In this document: piece by piece, positions 32,214-35,918 of the stretch
Position numbering within the stretch: the first letter of the stretch is position 1
How the letters are laid out: every line of letters begins with the position of its first letter
Assembly (NCBI GenBank): GCA_000739515.1
Contig: DF820456.1
Span: forward strand, 26,979 to 62,896
From: Candidatus Moduliflexus flocculans
GTDB lineage: Bacteria; Moduliflexota; Moduliflexia; Moduliflexales; Moduliflexaceae
DNA length: 35,918 nucleotides
Direction: 5' to 3'
Program-made: the position numbers and the translations under genes
Notes under the pieces: generated by a model
Database searches by the model: none
Seen by the model: the letters and a program-made list of their open reading frames with translations, nothing else
What the model was told of the DNA's origin: nothing

Positions 32214-35200
32214 TCATTTAAAAATTTGTTTCAGCAGATCTTTGCCAGCTTTGCCAAGTTCTTTTTCCACCTGTTTTCCGACCTCCGAAGTCACCGCTTG
32301 CCGGGCCATTTTTTCAGCAAATTTCTGCAAGCTTTTTTGCGCAGTTTTCATGTTAATGGTCGGCTTAAGCAACGTACCGCCGATAGGAATCGGAAATGGC
32401 AGTTCGATGCTGCCATCATCTTGTTCGAAATCCCGAAACGCCTTCTTGATGTCGTTATAGTATTTCGACTCTGGCGCGAAACGAATTTTGCCTAACAAAT
32501 CGAGCGACAAATCCAGGCCGAATTCGCCATTCATGAGCAAGGCAATGTGCATCTCCTGCTCCGGCACTTCCAGCAACACTTCAGAATGCCCCCCTTTGCC
32601 CTCTTCTAGGTTAAACGTTGCCTCAAATCGCGAAAAATTGGTTTCGGCGGGAAATTGACCGATGTCGCTGCCAATTTTCAGCAATGCGTCGGAATTTCCT
32701 ACTGTACCGAGCAATTCAAAGATTTGCGCAATGTCAGGCCATATATTAAACGAGGTGAATTTTCCTGCGCCGATGGCGATTGTGCCGCTTCCAGAAAGAT
32801 GTTGGGCAAGCTGCTCTGCTGAAAATCCCTTTCCTGCAATCGCGGCATTCGCGAATAACAGGCCATAAACGATGTCTTTTGCGGAGACCGAGGCTGTCAG
32901 CAGGCGATTGGCATCGACATCCATGAGTTTCGATTCAAATTCGTATGTGGGGGTTGGCGCGGACAGATCAAATTTAACGCGCCCCTGGTAGGTTCCATCA
33001 TACAACTCAAAAAGCATGTTCTCCAAATTTAGCACCTGATTCGCAAACATGACATCAGACCGCAGATTGGCAAACTCTACCTGTTTCACAATTCCGTGTT
33101 TGATCGAGAGCGTGCCTCTGGCTTTCAGGTGAGAAAGCGGCCATTCCTGATGATTGGCCACAGTCACAGGGGGTGAGGTGACTGTGGTTTCTGCGACAAC
33201 GCGGAATGGCGAGCGTGATCCTGAACGATAGAACCGAGCTTGCGGCGTATGCGCGTCAGGGGCTGCCTTCAAAAATTCATCCGCGTTCAGATAGTCTGAT
33301 TCAAGAGCAAAGGCGACATCCGGCGTGGTAAACGGGTCGAGAATCGTTGCATCGCCCTTCAATGAAGATTCCCCTATCGAAGCGGATAATTGTTTGAGCG
33401 AAAGCGTCTGCCCGCGAAGCGCCGCAACGAGATTGAGATGGTTGACAGGTTTCCCAAACGCAGGGAGTAAAAGCCCGACATCCTGACAGCGCAGATCAAG
33501 CGCCACAATCGAATCTGGCGTAAAATCAGCAACAGCCCCTTTTACCTGCATGCTGAATTCTGTGATGCCGGTCGGATGCATTTCCAGGCCGGAAAAAGGC
33601 AGAAGTTGATTCAAGGCAAACTGATTCGATTTGAGCCTTATATCGAGCATGGCCTTCTGTTTTAAGCCCGAAATCGCGCCAGTCACATCGAATAACACAT
33701 CATTCAGGTTGATTTGAACCTGTTTCAACGCCACAGAATCCGGCGTGATGGTGGTGTCGAATTCAATGCTGCCTGGAATGTCTTTCGGTTTATTAAAAAC
33801 GTCGCCAAAGAGAATTTCTCCTTTCGTCATATCAACCATCCCCGAAATGGCGAGGTTTTTTACGCTGCCAACCGATTTTACGGCGATTTTCCCTAATCCG
33901 TCAAGACGCAGTTCTTTTGGCACTTGTGCAGTCAGCATCGGAAAATGCCCGAACATCGCAGCCAGATCAAAGAGATTGGTTTCTACGGCAATGTCAAGCT
34001 CCGGTTCATTAAAATGGTTGACTTCTCCGTGCGCGGTCAGTTGAAATTCGCCGAGATTCACGACCGCACGGTTGATGGATACGCTATCCTTCTTCAGTCG
34101 CACTTCTGCGGCAATATTCCCTGGAATCGCGGCAGCTTTCTGAAAGAAGTCAGCATACGCGACCGCGCCTTGATCAAGATTTACCGTCGCATTGATGTTT
34201 AAATCATCTGCCGCGCCTTTAATGCCGGCGGTCAATGATGCCATACCGTCAGTTTTAAGAGCAGGCTGCCCATTCTGTTTTAATTCTGCGATTACCGGAA
34301 ACAGCGCCAGCATATCTGGCAGCGGAAATGGAGTTGACGTGATTTGCATATCAAAGATAGGTTTGGAAAAACGCGATACTGTGCCGGTAGCGCTAAGCGT
34401 CACGTTGCCGATAGAGACGTTGAACATCTTAATATCAACCGCGTCTTGCATTAACGTCATGTCAAATTTCAGCATCGCAGCCAGCGCAGCAGGCTTCGCG
34501 AACACGTTTGACGCGCGCATTCCAGACTGGCTGAGATCGAATTCGCCGGAAATCGCTAACTGATCTAATGCGCCTTTCGGCTGAACGTTCAGCGTCCCTT
34601 TGCCGGTTAAACCGAGGTCTTGCAGTGGTTTTGCCGCATTCGGCGGAAGGAGTTGTATCACGTTTTCCCAGGAAAATTCTTTGGAAGAAATGGTCAAATC
34701 CAGGGCAGGATTGGTCGCGGCCTGCGCGACATTTCCAGACACATCAACCCTGACATCATCCACGCTGACGTTGCCCGTAGATGTTATCTGTTTATCCAGA
34801 CTTCCCGCAAGCTGGAGCGTGGCGTTCAATTTGCCGAGCGGCGCCTCTTTCTGAAGGTGCGCGAATTGAAGATAGGGCTGAAAATGCGCGAGATCAATGT
34901 CTTTCAGTGTTGTTGTCACGTCCATTTCAGCATTTTGCACAGTTCCATTGGCGGGAATCTGGCTGATTTTTCCGGTCGAATGAATCTGGCCGAGTGTCCT
35001 GCCCTGCAAGTCTGCTGAGATATCGAACCGAATTGGCGCATTTACAGAAACGCCTTTTACAGTGGCGTTTACGTTCGAGATTTCGGTGGTCACGTCCGTC
35101 ATCTCATCAATGACGCGAATCGTTCCACGACTCAATTGAATGGCATCAATCGCTAGCGTCGAACCCACCGCAGGTGTTTGGGGAGAAGGGGCATTTGCAG

Positions 35201-35693
35201 GAGTTTTTGTCGTCTGTGATGGCGGCTGTTCGGAATCAGCCGGTTGTTTCGGCACTGGCGTCGCCTTCGCCGCCATCGGCGATTCAGCGGCATCAGCCTG
35301 CTGGCCGATGAAATCAGCAATATTCCACAGCCCGTTTTTTCCGCGTTTCAACACAACGTTCGGCTGTGTCAGCGCGATCTGGACGACTTCAATGCGTTTT
35401 GAAAGAAGCGGAAGCAGGCGCAATTTCGCCATAATTTCCGCCGCGCTCGCCCACACGGTTTTCTGATCCGGCTCGAAAACCGTCACTTGCTGCAATGATG
35501 CGCCTGGCCCGCGCAGAATCGTATGCGAAAGTTTGCCAATTTCAACATTTCGATGCAATGCGTTGCTGAGTGGTCTGGTAACCTGCGGCAGGTAGGGTGT
35601 GAGATCAATGACGAATTCGAGCAATAGCCCCCCCGCAATAACGACAAGAAAAAACACTCCACAGGCAATGCCGATTTTTTTGATCGTTTTCAT
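32214..35693 (-). CDS. AsmA-family protein (bridge-like inner-membrane/periplasmic protein)
   Basis: The ATG at 35693 puts a signal-anchor right at the N-terminus (KKIGIACGVFFLVVIAGGLL), so the 21 extra codons of the longer frame are dropped; GAGAAACT before it is a fair ribosome site. The 1159-residue protein begins with the AsmA motif region (LTPYLPQVTRPLSNALHRNV, EIGKLSHTIL), has a Pro/Ala/Gln-rich linker around 135-175, then a long series of repeating beta-strand units (such as LDIAVETNLFDLAAMFGHFP, MTLMQDAVDIKMFNVSIGNV) and an AsmA C-terminal domain with FNLEEGKGG. AsmA-like proteins are thought to form lipid-carrying grooves between inner and outer membrane. The presence of one supports a diderm envelope. 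Confidence 0.88.
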   Translation of the reverse strand: MKTIKKIGIACGVFFLVVIAGGLLLEFVIDLTPYLPQVTRPLSNALHRNVEIGKLSHTILRGPGASLQQVTVFEPDQKTVWASAAEIMAKLRLLPLLSKRIEVVQIALTQPNVVLKRGKNGLWNIADFIGQQADAAESPMAAKATPVPKQPADSEQPPSQTTKTPANAPSPQTPAVGSTLAIDAIQLSRGTIRVIDEMTDVTTEISNVNATVKGVSVNAPIRFDISADLQGRTLGQIHSTGKISQIPANGTVQNAEMDVTTTLKDIDLAHFQPYLQFAHLQKEAPLGKLNATLQLAGSLDKQITSTGNVSVDDVRVDVSGNVAQAATNPALDLTISSKEFSWENVIQLLPPNAAKPLQDLGLTGKGTLNVQPKGALDQLAISGEFDLSQSGMRASNVFAKPAALAAMLKFDMTLMQDAVDIKMFNVSIGNVTLSATGTVSRFSKPIFDMQITSTPFPLPDMLALFPVIAELKQNGQPALKTDGMASLTAGIKGAADDLNINATVNLDQGAVAYADFFQKAAAIPGNIAAEVRLKKDSVSINRAVVNLGEFQLTAHGEVNHFNEPELDIAVETNLFDLAAMFGHFPMLTAQVPKELRLDGLGKIAVKSVGSVKNLAISGMVDMTKGEILFGDVFNKPKDIPGSIEFDTTITPDSVALKQVQINLNDVLFDVTGAISGLKQKAMLDIRLKSNQFALNQLLPFSGLEMHPTGITEFSMQVKGAVADFTPDSIVALDLRCQDVGLLLPAFGKPVNHLNLVAALRGQTLSLKQLSASIGESSLKGDATILDPFTTPDVAFALESDYLNADEFLKAAPDAHTPQARFYRSGSRSPFRVVAETTVTSPPVTVANHQEWPLSHLKARGTLSIKHGIVKQVEFANLRSDVMFANQVLNLENMLFELYDGTYQGRVKFDLSAPTPTYEFESKLMDVDANRLLTASVSAKDIVYGLLFANAAIAGKGFSAEQLAQHLSGSGTIAIGAGKFTSFNIWPDIAQIFELLGTVGNSDALLKIGSDIGQFPAETNFSRFEATFNLEEGKGGHSEVLLEVPEQEMHIALLMNGEFGLDLSLDLLGKIRFAPESKYYNDIKKAFRDFEQDDGSIELPFPIPIGGTLLKPTINMKTAQKSLQKFAEKMARQAVTSEVGKQVEKELGKAGKDLLKQIFK

Positions 35694-35762
35694 ATAGTTT
35701 CTCTGCAACGGCGGAAAAAAGCGCGAGACCATCCCTCTTTCCGTCGAGCGCATCAATTATTT

Positions 35763-35918
35763 ACTCATGTTACGCAGCCGATTCGAGACGAATGACCGCA
35801 CCCACCCCTCCGGGGAGGGGGTGGGGGTGGGTTCTTGACACGAGCAATCACTCACGGACGAACCCACCCCTTGCCCCTCCCAGGAGGGGAATTGTCGGCG
35901 GCGCTGCGTAACATCAGT
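35763..35918. mobile_element. MITE-like palindromic element, copy B, upstream of asmA, at the window edge
   Basis: Left end ACTCATGTTACGCAGC (35763-35778) and right end GCTGCGTAACATCAGT (35903-35918) form terminal inverted repeats with one mismatch. The interior carries C-rich and G-rich palindromes like copy A (14805-14963), in opposite orientation. It begins about 70 bases upstream of the chosen asmA start and reaches the last base of the window, so its outer boundary is not fully seen. Confidence 0.75.

Overview
The window reads as chromosomal DNA of a Gram-negative-type, anaerobic, chemotactic bacterium at roughly 50% GC. Support comes from an AsmA-type envelope protein, a lipoprotein with a lipobox, an anaerobic-type (class III-like) ribonucleotide reductase relative, an [FeFe]-hydrogenase relative, a methyl-accepting chemotaxis protein and a CheW-domain protein. 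The many WD40/STAND and toxin-antitoxin genes plus dispersed palindromic repeats fit a poorly characterised phylum such as KSB3 (Modulibacteria), but that placement is a guess from gene style, not from a search. Every recognisable protein gene is on the minus strand, so transcription runs right to left. The one exception in direction is a small-RNA locus on the plus strand near 26.5 kb.

Layout in coordinate order. 1-2.8 kb: nrdR with a promoter covered by two NrdR boxes, and an ATP-cone NrdD-like protein without a glycyl-radical domain. 2.8-7.2 kb: a compact defence/toxin-antitoxin island (MazF pair, retropepsin-like protease, GmrSD/DUF262-DUF1524 protein, RelE/XRE pair), with two micro-ORFs of 28 and 31 codons stitched in by ATGA overlaps. 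7.3-8.3 kb: a nucleotide-sugar epimerase. 8.5-13.7 kb: a three-gene unit encoding a CheW protein with NuoE-like helical repeats, a NuoF-like protein and an [FeFe]-hydrogenase-like protein, all three lacking key cofactor ligands. 13.8-16.8 kb: an RluD-type pseudouridine synthase, NikR and an alpha/beta-hydrolase lipoprotein. 17-23 kb: a STAND NTPase with 14 WD40 repeats, a zf-HC2-type protein and a two-Cys-cluster HTH protein. 23-28.7 kb: DUF523-DUF1722 protein, ABC-F ATPase, an AT-rich spacer with two tandem 6C-like RNA structures, a YgiQ radical SAM protein and a PchB/chorismate-mutase-type enzyme. 28.8-35.7 kb: a solute-binding protein frameshifted by a perfect 26-bp tandem duplication, its MCP partner and an AsmA-family protein.

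Three things stand out. First, the CheW/NuoF/HydA operon looks like a trimeric NAD-linked hydrogenase rebuilt as a chemotaxis sensor or adaptor: CheW plus NuoE-like repeats sits where NuoE would be, and the hydrogenase L1 cysteines are serines. Second, two tandem structured RNAs, each with two hairpins whose loops carry exactly six cytosines, show compensatory changes between copies and end in a T-tract; they resemble the 6C RNA motif known from Actinobacteria. Third, the MCP-coupled binding protein has an exact duplication in its signal peptide that would restore the frame if it collapsed.

Several families of short palindromic repeats punctuate the intergenic spaces. Two copies of one roughly 157-bp element share ACTCATRTTACGCAGC terminal inverted repeats, lie in opposite orientation, and sit upstream of rluD and asmA.
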